This document shows, piece by piece, positions 52,268 to 61,189 of a stretch of 64,000 nucleotides of DNA (its first letter is position 1; every line of letters starts with the position of its first letter). The notes under the pieces were generated by a model. That model ran no database searches. It was not told the origin of the DNA and saw only the letters and a list, made by a program, of their open reading frames with translations. The stretch lies in the NCBI RefSeq assembly GCF_900156395.1, contig NZ_FTNL01000019.1, positions 28,220 through 92,219 on the forward strand, given 5' to 3'. A program made the position numbers and the translations under genes. This DNA comes from Fluoribacter gormanii. GTDB lineage: Bacteria; Pseudomonadota; Gammaproteobacteria; Legionellales; Legionellaceae.

Positions 52268-53377
52268 CTATACATTAAAAAAATGTAAAACAGAATCATG
52301 TGCTGCCATCGTATCATCAAAACCCAGTTTCATTAATTGACGAGTGAATGCTTTTTCAAATAAAAGAAAACTTAGTAAATCACCGGAATGACGTTTCGCA
52401 CCCAGAAAATTAAGTAAAATACGTAATAAAATAGGTATATTATGGTATTGAGATTGAGCCATCGCAGCCACATCCGTACTGGGCCGTAAATGCAAGGTTT
52501 GAATCGGCCGCCAATGGGAATGCTCGTTTCCTGTTGGTACCATGCGCGCCATATGATTCATGTGACTAACCATCTCAAGATCGCGTTCAAGATTATCTAA
52601 AAACAACCCATTGACCATGCCTCCCAAAACACGTGAAAAATCAATGTCTCCGCCCTGTACTTTTTCGAGGTCATTTACATTGGGTAAGGTACGAGTACCA
52701 ATAATTAAAATTTTATCAACTTGACAACGAATAGCTCCTCGTAGAGGCGCTGCTAATCCCACATGTCCATCACCATAATGAAGACCATTTATTTTTGCCG
52801 GTGGAAAGAATAAAGGTAACGAGGTAGATGCCAGAAAATATTCCATTTTCAGATTAACGCGTTGGCTACTATGAAGCGGATCGTTCCAATCTTCAAACTC
52901 CTCGGCATGATGTTGATAAAAGGAAATGGTTTTTTGTGCTTCATAGCAGTTGCTGATGACTTCCATCATTTCCAAGTGTTTATTCCTGATAACACCTTCC
53001 AAAGTCTCAAAATCAATGATGTTATTAATGAACTGACGCAAAGGCGACGTATCCAGAATATGTCCTAACAAGCGTTGCCTGGTAAGCATACTGCTCATAT
53101 TCCGCATGGCCGATACACTGAGCGCGTAATTGCTGGATTTAAAAATGTGCTGACAGGTAATGTTGCTCCATAATTCATTGAGCTTGTTCGTACCTGCAGA
53201 AAAATCCAGGGCGTTTTCAGCAATTACTGCTGCATTGATACTGCCAACACTGACACCACTGATCATGCTGAAAGGAATTTTCCTTGCACCAAGAATAGTG
53301 CTGATCGCTTTGAGCGCCCCTGCCTGATAGGCTCCACGGGCGCCACCCCCAGCTAAGTAAAGTGCGATTTTGGTCAT
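52268..53377 (-). CDS. Patatin-like phospholipase
   Basis: The 369-aa protein starts with the patatin oxyanion-hole motif LAGGGARGAYQAG (8-20), followed by the nucleophile elbow GVSVGS (Ser43) and the catalytic dyad Asp in YGDGHVGLAAPL (about 200). It is expected to hydrolyse acyl chains from glycerophospholipids. It has no signal peptide. Legionella encode several such patatin-like lipases, some of them secreted, but nothing here shows the route. It lies first in a two-gene unit with the antiporter. Confidence 0.9.
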   Translation of the reverse strand: MTKIALYLAGGGARGAYQAGALKAISTILGARKIPFSMISGVSVGSINAAVIAENALDFSAGTNKLNELWSNITCQHIFKSSNYALSVSAMRNMSSMLTRQRLLGHILDTSPLRQFINNIIDFETLEGVIRNKHLEMMEVISNCYEAQKTISFYQHHAEEFEDWNDPLHSSQRVNLKMEYFLASTSLPLFFPPAKINGLHYGDGHVGLAAPLRGAIRCQVDKILIIGTRTLPNVNDLEKVQGGDIDFSRVLGGMVNGLFLDNLERDLEMVSHMNHMARMVPTGNEHSHWRPIQTLHLRPSTDVAAMAQSQYHNIPILLRILLNFLGAKRHSGDLLSFLLFEKAFTRQLMKLGFDDTMAAHDSVLHFFNV

Positions 53378-53529
53378 TTCTTACTGTTTTAGGAGAGAAA
53401 AAAAAAATATAGCCCCATTGCTCCCCGCTGGCAAGTCATAACCTATGTAGCTACGATTGATAGCGCTCTAATTACAAAAATGTTCTATAGATTTATCAAT
53501 CCCCAAGACTCAACTTATAATCCAAGATC

Positions 53530-53558
53530 TTGACATAATTATCATCAAGCTGTATATT
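53530..53558 (+). promoter_or_regulatory. Promoter of the phenylalanine operon
   Basis: TTGACA (53530-53535) and TATATT (53553-53558) are separated by exactly 17 bases, a near-consensus sigma-70 promoter, giving a start near 53565. An inverted repeat TTGTAC-N7-GTACAA (53558-53576) overlaps the expected start and could be an operator. Confidence 0.8.
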
Positions 53559-53595
53559 TGTACATTAATAGTACAATTAATTTTGTGAAAATTTA

Positions 53596-53706
53596 ATGTC
53601 CCATTCTACTGTACACCACAAGTTAAATGATAAAGCAGGTTTACCACAAACCTTTGCTTGCTTTTTTTATTTTAGCTTTTTTAGCCCGCAGCTGGGTGGA
53701 CGGTAG
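53596..53706 (+). CDS. pheL: Phe-rich leader peptide of a transcription attenuator
   Basis: The 36-codon frame starts at ATG 53596, about 30 bases after the predicted transcription start, and contains FACFFYFSFF (codons 20-29): seven Phe and one Tyr in ten codons. This is the hallmark of a phe operon leader peptide. Ribosome stalling at these codons when Phe-tRNA is scarce would decide the folding of the RNA just downstream. GTGAAA is the only ribosome-site candidate. The peptide itself probably has no function. The symbol is given by analogy with enteric pheL; the sequence is unrelated apart from the Phe run. Confidence 0.85.
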   Translation: MSHSTVHHKLNDKAGLPQTFACFFYFSFFSPQLGGR

Positions 53707-53722
53707 AATTAACTAACACTCC

Positions 53723-53748
53723 AACCCCCAGCATAGTCTGGGGGTTTT
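53723..53748 (+). terminator. Attenuator terminator of the phe operon
   Basis: AACCCCCAG (53723-53731) and CTGGGGGTT (53738-53746) form a perfect 9-bp stem with a 6-base loop, followed by a short T-run (four T in all). The competing antiterminator is visible: GCTGGG (53691-53696), within the last leader codons, can pair with CCCAGC (53727-53732) and break the terminator. The short U-tract suggests a leaky stop. Confidence 0.75.
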
Positions 53749-53885
53749 GGCACCCGAATTCCCAGACCACAAAATGCATGGGAGTTGGGGAGAACCTAAA
53801 GAGGAGTGTATATCATGCACCATCAATCGCGATCCCATCGCCCCGCCAATCGTTTCGCAGTTCTTACTGATTGCAGGAGGGTATG

Positions 53886-54962
53886 ATGAGCTACTCAGTC
53901 TTAAAAAAACTACCTCCTGTAGAATCAATCCTTCAAGAAATTCCTTTGTCCCTTTCTGCCCATCAGCAAATTACTCGCGATAGAAGAGAAGTAAAAGCTA
54001 TTTTAGAAGGTCGTGATGATCGTCTCTTAATGATTGTTGGACCTTGCTCTGCCTGGCCGAAACAGGCCGTTCTGGAATATGCCAACCGTTTAGTGCAATT
54101 GAATGAGAAAGTAAAAAATGAATTAAAATTAATCATGAGGGTCTATATTCAAAAACCTCGTACAACTAAGGGATGGACAGGCCCCGTAAACCAACCCGAT
54201 TTATTTTCTGAGCCGGATATTGCTGCAGGAATAAAATACACCCGAGACATGATGATTAAAGTCATCGAAATGGGACTTCCAATTGCCGATGAAGCACTAT
54301 TTACGCATAACGCCAAAGGATTCCTTGAGCTTCTCTCATGGGTAGCGATTGGCGCTCGCAGCTCAGAGGATCAAGAACATCGAATTTTTGCGTCGGCTTT
54401 AGACTGTGCAGTCGGATTAAAAAATCCCACCCATGGTTCATTGGCAATTGGTGTCAATAGTATTATTGCCTCACAACACTCTCATGTTGCTGTATTTGAT
54501 GGTTATGAAGTACAAACGCATGGCAATCATCATGCTCACATGGTCTTACGTGGCTCAAACAATGCCCCAAATTATTCCATTGCGCATCTTAAAGAAGTAA
54601 AAGATTACATGGATATGCATCAAATCGTTAACCCATCGGTCATCGTTGATGTCAGCCACGATAATTGTCTGATAGAAGGCAAAAAAAATCATCAATTACA
54701 ACCTTCTATTGCTTTAAGTGTTTTGGAAAGCATTAAAAAATATCCTGAGTTGAATCAATTGGTCAAAGGATTCATGGTTGAAAGCTTTATCAAAGAAGGG
54801 AATCAAAAAGTTGATTCGGTACACCCTGAGGACCTTGATTTAGGCGGCTTATCGATTACTGATCCTTGTTTGAGTTGGGAGCAAACCGAAAACTTTCTGT
54901 TGGAATTAGCTGAGTTGCGATCATTGGAGAAAACAGAATTACCCAAGGAGGCACTCGCATGA
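53886..54962 (+). CDS. aroF/G/H-type: 3-deoxy-D-arabino-heptulosonate-7-phosphate synthase, class I alpha type
   Basis: The enzyme condenses phosphoenolpyruvate and erythrose 4-phosphate, the first step of aromatic biosynthesis. The family blocks are MIVGPCSAWP, MRVYIQKPRTTKGWTG, IADEALFTHNAKGFLELLSWVAIGARSSEDQEHR, GSNNAPNYS, VDVSHDNC and VESFIKEGNQ, including the metal-binding Cys, His and Asp. The length (about 358 aa) is typical. The frame extends to TTG 53871, but GGAGG at 53876-53880 points to ATG 53886. It opens the phe operon and overlaps the next gene by four bases (ATGA). Whether it is Phe-inhibited cannot be read directly. Confidence 0.95.
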   Translation: MSYSVLKKLPPVESILQEIPLSLSAHQQITRDRREVKAILEGRDDRLLMIVGPCSAWPKQAVLEYANRLVQLNEKVKNELKLIMRVYIQKPRTTKGWTGPVNQPDLFSEPDIAAGIKYTRDMMIKVIEMGLPIADEALFTHNAKGFLELLSWVAIGARSSEDQEHRIFASALDCAVGLKNPTHGSLAIGVNSIIASQHSHVAVFDGYEVQTHGNHHAHMVLRGSNNAPNYSIAHLKEVKDYMDMHQIVNPSVIVDVSHDNCLIEGKKNHQLQPSIALSVLESIKKYPELNQLVKGFMVESFIKEGNQKVDSVHPEDLDLGGLSITDPCLSWEQTENFLLELAELRSLEKTELPKEALA

Positions 54963-55546
54963 TTACTTTATTTGGTATTTCTGGTGATGCGGGCTCGTTT
55001 TCTGAAGAAGCGGCCCTGATCTATGCCAAGCAAAAAGGAATTGCCCCAGCCCTTGTTCACTTACTGGATATGGAAGGTGTTCTTGATGCGATTGAAAATG
55101 AAACCATCGATTTGGGTATATTACCTGTGGTTAATCTTTTAGGAGGCTTGGTAAGACCCGCATTTCTGGCCATGGGAAAGCATCTATTTACCCCCATTGA
55201 TGAATTATGGCATGAGATTAATCAATGTTTGCTTGTTAGACCTGGCGTTCGATTCCACCAAATTACCCACATCGTGTCACACCCTCAAGGACTCGCTCAA
55301 TGTCGCCGTTTTCTGCAAAAAAAATTTAAAGATACCGAACAAATAGAGTGGATTGATACTGCAAAAGCAGCAAAAGATTTGGCAGAAGGAACATTACCAG
55401 CCCATGCGGCAGTTATTGCACCGGCACGTTGTGCACAATTGTATGGTTTAGAAATAAAAGCGGCCGATATTCAAGACAGCAAACCGAATCGAACAGCGTT
55501 TATCCTGGTAAAAAAGCATACTGATAACGCGACTCTTCTCAAGTAA
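54959..55546 (+). CDS. pheA: Prephenate dehydratase, catalytic domain only
   Basis: It converts prephenate to phenylpyruvate. The 195-aa length covers the catalytic PDT domain only: GDAGSFSEEAA at the start, then TPIDELWHEINQCLLVRPG, HIVSHPQGLAQCRRFL and, near the end, NRTAFILV, where the conserved T-R-F triplet reads T-A-F. The usual C-terminal ACT domain with its GALV and ESRP sites is absent, so allosteric inhibition by phenylalanine should be lost and control shifted to the upstream attenuator. It overlaps the DAHP synthase stop by four bases. Confidence 0.88.
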   Translation: MITLFGISGDAGSFSEEAALIYAKQKGIAPALVHLLDMEGVLDAIENETIDLGILPVVNLLGGLVRPAFLAMGKHLFTPIDELWHEINQCLLVRPGVRFHQITHIVSHPQGLAQCRRFLQKKFKDTEQIEWIDTAKAAKDLAEGTLPAHAAVIAPARCAQLYGLEIKAADIQDSKPNRTAFILVKKHTDNATLLK

Positions 55547-55556
55547 GGAGAACATC

Positions 55557-55817
55557 ATGAATACGCTCGAAGAATTGAGAAAACAAATTGAACAGACAGA
55601 TGCAGACCTCATTGAAATACTAGCAAAACGTCAAGAGTTGTCGAAGCAAATTGGCGTCTTAAAATCGCAAGAAGGGAAAAAGATCACGGATCGTTCGCGC
55701 GAAAAACAATTGTTTGAGTACTATGAACATTTATCCAAACAGTACCACTTGCAAGAAGAATTTATTAATCGTGTATTCAAAATCATCATCGCTAATTCTA
55801 GAAAGGTACAAAAATAA
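55557..55817 (+). CDS. aroQ-type CM: Chorismate mutase, AroQ type
   Basis: The 86-aa all-helical protein converts chorismate to prephenate. Characteristic residues include the first-helix LEELRKQIEQTDADLIEILAKRQEL and the second-segment Arg in ITDRSREKQLFEYY, which line the AroQ active site. In many bacteria this domain is fused to PheA; here it is a separate gene directly after the dehydratase. A clean AAGGAGAACATC precedes the ATG. Its stop overlaps the next start by one base. Confidence 0.93.
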   Translation: MNTLEELRKQIEQTDADLIEILAKRQELSKQIGVLKSQEGKKITDRSREKQLFEYYEHLSKQYHLQEEFINRVFKIIIANSRKVQK

Positions 55818-56983
55818 TGAATTACTTTAGCAAAAAACATGTACCTGAGAATTCTGCAACTGTTGTAATTAATTCATTGGCTCAGCAAAAAATAAATGCG
55901 GGGATTAAAATTTATAACCTAAGTGTAGGTGAGCCCAAACTTCTACCTCATCCGTCAATTGTCGCTGCCACCACCCACGCTCTAGAAGAAGGAAATACCC
56001 TCTATCCACCTGTATCTGGAATTCCAGAACTTCGGCATCTTGCAAGTGAATGGATGAATGAATCGTATGGCTGTTCCTTCAAAAAAGAAAATTGCCTTGT
56101 GGTTAACGGTGGCAAACTGGGAATCTATTTGCTGATGCAATTATTGGTGGAAGAGAATGATGAAGTCATTATTCCCGCCCCCTATTGGGTCTCTTATCCA
56201 GCCATAACTAAATTATTTGGCGGTATACCCATTATCGTTGAAACTAAAGAAGCCGAAGGTTGGAAGTTGACACCCCAGTCACTAAAAGATGCATGCAGTA
56301 CTAAAAGCAAAATTTTGATTTTGAATAATGCAACGAACCCAACAGGTGCCTTGTACACTGAATCTGAGCTTGGCGAATTGTTGCAAATTGCTCGCGATCA
56401 GAATCTGTTAATTATTGCAGATGAAGTATATAGTGCCCTCACCTATGATGAGCAGGCTTATATATCGTGTGGCTCCTTCCTTCAACATCAGGATCGCGTC
56501 ATTATTATTCAAAGTTGTTCAAAAAATTTTGCCATGACTGGTTGGCGAATCGGCTTTGTGTTTGCCCCCCAGTTCATTATCCAACCATTAACTGCATTAG
56601 TAAGCCAAAGTACAAGTGGAGTAACCAGCTTAAGTCAATGGGCAGCTATTGCGGCATTAAATGAAATAAATCAGGTAAGCGCCTGGGTACAACAATGCAT
56701 GCAAAAAAGAAGAGATATTCTCATTAAGGCTTTGCACCAGTCCTTGGGCTTAACAATAAAACCACCTTGTTCATCACTTTATGTTTTTCTTTCCATAGAA
56801 AGTCTAGGTTTTAAAAAATTGAACTCCGAAGAGTTTTGTAAACAAGCTTTAGAAAAAGCACATGTAGCCCTTGTGCCAGGCGTTGCATTTGGCAAAGAAG
56901 GTTATGTACGCTTGTCATTTGGAGGAAGTGTAGAGGATTTAAAAGCAGGAATTCACGCATTAGCACAATGGATACATTCATAA
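55817..56983 (+). CDS. Class I PLP aminotransferase (aromatic/aspartate type)
   Basis: The 388-aa protein belongs to fold-type I aspartate aminotransferases. Motifs include LSVGEPKLLPHP, the cofactor-binding NNATNPTGALYT and ADEVYSAL, and the Schiff-base Lys in SCSKNFAMTGWRIGF (about 237). As the last gene of the operon it probably transaminates phenylpyruvate to phenylalanine, completing the chorismate-to-phenylalanine steps encoded here. The substrate is inferred from context, since aspartate and aromatic members are hard to separate by eye. Confidence 0.9.
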   Translation: MNYFSKKHVPENSATVVINSLAQQKINAGIKIYNLSVGEPKLLPHPSIVAATTHALEEGNTLYPPVSGIPELRHLASEWMNESYGCSFKKENCLVVNGGKLGIYLLMQLLVEENDEVIIPAPYWVSYPAITKLFGGIPIIVETKEAEGWKLTPQSLKDACSTKSKILILNNATNPTGALYTESELGELLQIARDQNLLIIADEVYSALTYDEQAYISCGSFLQHQDRVIIIQSCSKNFAMTGWRIGFVFAPQFIIQPLTALVSQSTSGVTSLSQWAAIAALNEINQVSAWVQQCMQKRRDILIKALHQSLGLTIKPPCSSLYVFLSIESLGFKKLNSEEFCKQALEKAHVALVPGVAFGKEGYVRLSFGGSVEDLKAGIHALAQWIHS

Positions 56984-57042
56984 AACTATCTAACAATGAA
57001 CGTCTAATAGTGCATTTGAGCATTCTCATTTAATGAGCATGC

Positions 57043-57678
57043 CTATTTGAAATGGTTATATGTTTTTTTCATAACCGTAAGGAAGAGTTCTGAACTTAAA
57101 AAGAACTGTAACCACCCAAGAAGATTTTTATATTCGCTTTGTTCAAACCATAGTTGATCAACCATATAAAATTGTCTGACAAATGGAAACAATGCTACAT
57201 CAGTAATGCTGATATGGTTCGATAAAAGAAAACGGTTTTCCATTAATAATAGATTTAATTTATTAAGATATTCTTTAGCTTCCTCCCTGTAATACAGAGG
57301 ATCTTTTTTCGCTGATTTTTGGGGGTATTTATAATTATCGAGAATAGGCTTAAATTTTATATCATTAATGTGAATCAATTCCTGGCATTTTTCTTTTAGA
57401 TCAATAGGTAACCAATCATCCGGATCAGATTGTGTTAATGCCCAAATCATAATATCAATACTTTCATCAATTACGCGACCGTCCCTTAAGACTAACACCG
57501 GCACCGTGCCTTTTGGAGAAACCAGAAGCAGTTCCTGAGGTTTGTTTTTAAGCTCAACCTCACGTTGTTCTACTGTAATTTTGGAGTATGAGAGTGCCAT
57601 TCTTGCTCTAATCGCATAAGGGCAGCGCCTAAAAGTATAGAGTATCGGATAATCCACGAGATTTAGACCATTCTTCAT
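57043..57678 (-). CDS. Glutathione S-transferase family protein
   Basis: The 211-aa protein has the thioredoxin-like N-domain (PILYTFRRCPYAIRARMAL, then KGTVPVLVLRDG with the cis-Pro, and DESIDIMIWAL) and the all-helical C-domain containing NHISITDVALFPFVRQF. The CPY pair resembles omega/YfcG-like GSTs with a catalytic Cys. The substrate is unknown. It converges with the phe operon, leaving about 60 bases. Confidence 0.88.
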   Translation of the reverse strand: MKNGLNLVDYPILYTFRRCPYAIRARMALSYSKITVEQREVELKNKPQELLLVSPKGTVPVLVLRDGRVIDESIDIMIWALTQSDPDDWLPIDLKEKCQELIHINDIKFKPILDNYKYPQKSAKKDPLYYREEAKEYLNKLNLLLMENRFLLSNHISITDVALFPFVRQFYMVDQLWFEQSEYKNLLGWLQFFLSSELFLTVMKKTYNHFK

Positions 57679-57825
57679 TTTTAGGCATGTGATTTTCTTT
57701 AAAATTCAGTCGGATGATAAACAATAAGGGCATCCGTGACAACTCAAAATAAAATAACCACTTGCTTTGCTACTAACTAGTTCACAATCAAAAGGAATCG
57801 CAATCAACCACATTGGTCTTATTTT

Positions 57826-57854
57826 TTTCACAAAAACCGTATATTATGTATAAT
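57826..57854 (+). promoter_or_regulatory. Candidate promoter of the 298-aa gene
   Basis: TTTCAC (57826-57831) and a consensus TATAAT (57849-57854) are 17 bases apart, 30 bases before ATG 57884. AAAGGAAC lies at good distance for ribosome binding. Confidence 0.55.
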
Positions 57855-57883
57855 TAGAATTCAATTTGTAAAGGAACAATATC

Positions 57884-58780
57884 ATGAAGACGATAACTGT
57901 AACTAAAGATAGAGATGAAATAGTTCTGTTGGATATAGGAAATATCAGGCTTCATGAAATGTCAAAATATTACACAACACTTTCGCAATATAATAAGCTT
58001 GATGAGGCTATAGAATTATTGTCAAATCTTGATGAAAAAGAATATTGGCGTGCCGCTATATTATTGAAAAACCTAAATAGAAAAAAGGAAGATGAGAAAG
58101 AACCGGAAGTTAACTATCTCATAGAACAATGCAAGGATTTTTCACTCTTATTTGAACCCAATTCGGATCAACTTACGAGCATGAAAGGACTGAGTTGTTA
58201 TCGAGTAGGAGCCGATGCAGGTGCCGGTTTTAAAGAAGGCGATTTAGATGTCTTGGGTACAGAAGGTATTTTAGACTGTACTGGGGTTTTAGTTGTCACC
58301 GAAGATGAAAAAGGAACTCCTTGTTATTATATGGCTCACATTTTTGGCGATCGAACTACTAAAGTATCAGTTCAGGAAGAATTAGATCGCATTCTTTCCG
58401 ACATACAAGAGCTTACAAGTAGGGAGCTTTTATGGTCAGACTTAACTGGGCAAGTTACTTTGGTAGGAACAGGAAGTAACACCGATGCCCCCAGTTTATG
58501 CTATAAGCAAACATTCAAAATATTAACTCAAGAAGGAGCTAAGCCTACTCCATTATTTGGCAGCAATGTCGCTTTTAACTTAACAGGGAAAGGCGATTTA
58601 ATCATATTAGACCCTACAGGGCAATTACATCAGGGCATTCAATCCAGCCATCCCAAAGTGGGTCATGGAGTCTATTCTCCTGTCAATAATATAAATGAGT
58701 TAGAGTCAAACCAAACAATCAACGAACAAATTGATCATGATTTCTCGTATACAAATAAATCGCTTATCAGCAAACTATAA
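57884..58780 (+). CDS. Unrecognised protein, possible CheD/CNF-like deamidase fold
   Basis: No confident family is seen for this 298-aa protein. The first 95 residues are helical. The middle reads LDVLGTEGILDCTGVLVVT, and 20 residues after that Cys comes YYMAHIFGDRTT. A Cys followed at this distance by a His after a beta-strand is reminiscent of CheD and the related toxin deamidases, but the canonical L-S/G-x-C context is not exact, so this is only an idea. The C-terminus is Asn/Ser-rich. No signal peptide is seen. Confidence 0.55.
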   Translation: MKTITVTKDRDEIVLLDIGNIRLHEMSKYYTTLSQYNKLDEAIELLSNLDEKEYWRAAILLKNLNRKKEDEKEPEVNYLIEQCKDFSLLFEPNSDQLTSMKGLSCYRVGADAGAGFKEGDLDVLGTEGILDCTGVLVVTEDEKGTPCYYMAHIFGDRTTKVSVQEELDRILSDIQELTSRELLWSDLTGQVTLVGTGSNTDAPSLCYKQTFKILTQEGAKPTPLFGSNVAFNLTGKGDLIILDPTGQLHQGIQSSHPKVGHGVYSPVNNINELESNQTINEQIDHDFSYTNKSLISKL

Positions 58781-58910
58781 TTTTAATTCATTATTGAGTG
58801 TAAAAAATGATGCGCTCCCTTACTCAGTTTTTATGAGTCACAACAGCAGGCATTGAAGTGATTTGCGGCAAACTCTATAATTCGGCTTCATCAAAATTAC
58901 AGGATAAAAC

Positions 58911-59201
58911 ATGACAATAGATGAAAGCACCCGACCTGCTGAAGCCTTAACCAATGAAGACTACTCCAAAGCGATGAATTTTATAGGGCAAAACTTATTG
59001 ACCTCTTTGGTTCAATCCGTGGAAAAACTACCACCTCATTTGCGGAGTAACAATGTAATATCTCAGGCCCTATCTGCATTTATCGCCAATATTATCTATA
59101 AACAATCTCCGGGAAATCCTGAGTCATGCCAGCAAATGCTTGATGCAATTACAAAACTGGTCAAAATGCAATTGGAGAACCTACCCCAACTTGCAAAATA
59201 A
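58911..59201 (+). CDS. Small hypothetical helical protein
   Basis: The 96-aa product is not recognised. It is predicted helical and soluble (YSKAMNFIGQNLLTSLVQSV, then VISQALSAFIANIIYKQ). AGGATAAAAC provides a good ribosome site before ATG 58911. It stands alone, followed by a palindromic repeat. Confidence 0.65.
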   Translation: MTIDESTRPAEALTNEDYSKAMNFIGQNLLTSLVQSVEKLPPHLRSNNVISQALSAFIANIIYKQSPGNPESCQQMLDAITKLVKMQLENLPQLAK

Positions 59202-59207
59202 ATATGA

Positions 59208-59261
59208 CCTGGGCGCAGGACCGAAGGCCCCATAACCCGGGTCCTGCCGCATTTGCCCAGG
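59208..59261. repeat. Nested palindromic repeat / possible terminator
   Basis: An outer pair CCTGGGC (59208) / GCCCAGG (59255) encloses an inner pair GCAGGACC (59215) / GGTCCTGC (59240). The GC-rich nested hairpin directly follows the 96-aa gene. There is no strong T-run, so an interspersed repeat is as likely as a terminator. Confidence 0.6.
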
Positions 59262-59362
59262 CTACAAATTTTTCGTTATTCACAAACAAGGTTTAAACCC
59301 CCTCAATCCAGTTCGTCTTGCTATAATGAACATAGAAACGATGCATTTCAACGGGAGTTATC

Positions 59363-59758
59363 ATGGACGCTAAAAACGATTACGGAATGCTTAGGATTGT
59401 CCTGGTTATTTTGGGTCTGGCTTTTATCTTCGCTCTATATCCTTTAACCTTTTTATGGCCATCTGGATGGGCCTGGCACCACTCCGGACAAAACGTCTAT
59501 TTGCAAATGATATTAGGTGTTTATGCAACATTAGGGGTGTTCTTACTTCTGGCAGCAAAAAATCCGCTGCAAAATTTAAGCTTAATCTGGTTTACCGTTT
59601 GGTCAAGTGTTGTGCATGGTGGTATTATGGCCCTCCAATCATTTTATTACCCACAGCATTTCGCCCATTTGTATGGAGACGTCCCTGCGTTATTCATTAT
59701 CGCGATTGTCTTGGCTTTTTTAACACCTCGTCGCAGTACGATAAATCAGAAAACATAA
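59363..59758 (+). CDS. Four-helix membrane protein, DUF6632-like
   Basis: The 131-aa protein has four hydrophobic helices (LRIVLVILGLAFIFALYPL; LQMILGVYATLGVFLLLAA; LIWFTVWSSVVHGGIMAL; ALFIIAIVLAFL). FTVWSSVVHGGIMALQ and the WPSGWAWHHS loop fit a family of uncharacterised small inner-membrane proteins, from memory DUF6632. GGGAGTTATC precedes the ATG. No function can be given. Confidence 0.75.
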   Translation: MDAKNDYGMLRIVLVILGLAFIFALYPLTFLWPSGWAWHHSGQNVYLQMILGVYATLGVFLLLAAKNPLQNLSLIWFTVWSSVVHGGIMALQSFYYPQHFAHLYGDVPALFIIAIVLAFLTPRRSTINQKT

Positions 59759-59865
59759 CGCTTTTGAATCAATAGTTGGGAGGTAAAGCACTTTTTACTA
59801 TGCTGGCATAATAAAAAGTGCATCCTTTAAACCCAGGAATTTTTGTTTACAAATTGGACGTGGAT

Positions 59866-61011
59866 ATGATTATTTCATCTATTGCTGATTATCGGGAAGC
59901 CGCTCGACGAAAATTACCTCGGTTTCTTTTTGATTATATTGAAGGTGGCGCGTTTACAGAACAAACACTCAAAGCAAATATCGAAGACCTTGCTAAGGTA
60001 ACATTACGCCAACGTGTTTTAAGAAATGTTAGGCACCCTAATTTTGAAACAGTTCTCTTAGGACAAAAACTGGCAATGCCAATCATCTTAAGCCCTGTGG
60101 GCCTTACAGGAATGTATGCTCGACGTGGCGAGGTACAAGTAGCCAAAGCAGCGGCCCAAAAAGGCATACCCTATGCACTATCTACAGTTTCTCTATGTTC
60201 GTTAGAAGAAGTATCTAGCCAAAGCACCCAACCCATCTGGTTTCAACTTTATATACTGAAAGATCGGGGCTTTATGCAGAATGTGCTTGAGCGAGCCCAA
60301 GCCTGTGGTGTGACCCATCTCATCTTCACTGTAGATATGTCGACACCAAGCGCTCGCTATCGAGACCTCCACTCAGGCATGTCAGGTCCATTTGCTCACG
60401 AGCGTCGTTTCTTACAAGCGATGTTGAAACCCTCATGGGCTTATGATGTTGGTATTATGGGACGTCCGCATGATTTGGGAAATATATCAGCCTACTTGCA
60501 CAAAAGGATTGGTTTAGAAAATTATATCGGGTGGTTAAATAACAATTTTGATCCCTCGCTTAGTTGGTCGGATCTGGAATGGATACGTAATTTTTGGCAA
60601 GGACCTGTGCTCATTAAAGGAATACTTGATCCAGAAGATGCAAAAGACGCCGTAACGTTCGGTGCGAATGGAATTATCGTCTCGAATCACGGAGGACGGC
60701 AACTAGATGGTGTATTATCTACAGTCAAAGCCCTTCCCATGATTGCAGATAAAGTAAGTTCTGACCTCACAATTCTGGTTGACTCAGGAATTCGCTCAGG
60801 GCTTGATGTGATTCGCATGCTCGCTCTGGGGGCTCAAGCTGTGCTCATAGGAAGGCCTACTGTATATGCTTTAGCAGCAAGAGGACAGGCAGGAGTCGAA
60901 CATATGATCGAGCTGATTCGCAACGAAATGAGTATAGCCATGACATTGATGGGGATCAGCTCATCTACTGACATTAATCAATCCCACCTTTGTGCCTCGT
61001 ATGAGAGATAA
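59866..61011 (+). CDS. lldD: FMN-dependent L-lactate dehydrogenase
   Basis: The frame opens at GTG 59818, but ATG 59866 ([20 protein letters not shown]) coincides with the usual start of LldD and gives 381 aa. Family marks are [28 protein letters not shown], the FMN-phosphate and barrel segments, the catalytic His in [13 protein letters not shown] (about 272), and [27 protein letters not shown]. It oxidises L-lactate to pyruvate at the inner membrane, passing electrons to quinone. Other alpha-hydroxy-acid oxidases share the fold, but the start and length favour LldD. Confidence 0.92.
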   Translation: MIISSIADYREAARRKLPRFLFDYIEGGAFTEQTLKANIEDLAKVTLRQRVLRNVRHPNFETVLLGQKLAMPIILSPVGLTGMYARRGEVQVAKAAAQKGIPYALSTVSLCSLEEVSSQSTQPIWFQLYILKDRGFMQNVLERAQACGVTHLIFTVDMSTPSARYRDLHSGMSGPFAHERRFLQAMLKPSWAYDVGIMGRPHDLGNISAYLHKRIGLENYIGWLNNNFDPSLSWSDLEWIRNFWQGPVLIKGILDPEDAKDAVTFGANGIIVSNHGGRQLDGVLSTVKALPMIADKVSSDLTILVDSGIRSGLDVIRMLALGAQAVLIGRPTVYALAARGQAGVEHMIELIRNEMSIAMTLMGISSSTDINQSHLCASYER

Positions 61012-61189
61012 TGAACGCTGTATTGACAATCTATTTTATATTGTTATAAATGAGCCTTTAAAGTAATTATTGCTCATATTGGATAATTAATTACTACATC
61101 TAATATTTTATAATCAAACAATTACAATATAACCCGGCGAACAAACAAATTTAAATGCGCTAGACTAAATAAGAGAGGAAGGAACTACC

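Noticed and set aside
53558..53576. TTGTAC-N7-GTACAA as a TrpR operator
   Set aside because: The spacing and inner bases do not fit the TrpR consensus; kept only as an unassigned inverted repeat near the promoter.
53639..53675. Hairpin GGTTT/AAACC followed by a T-rich run read as a terminator
   Set aside because: The T-rich run is the Phe-codon stretch of the leader peptide; the real attenuator terminator is at 53723-53748. The hairpin may still be part of the attenuator folding.
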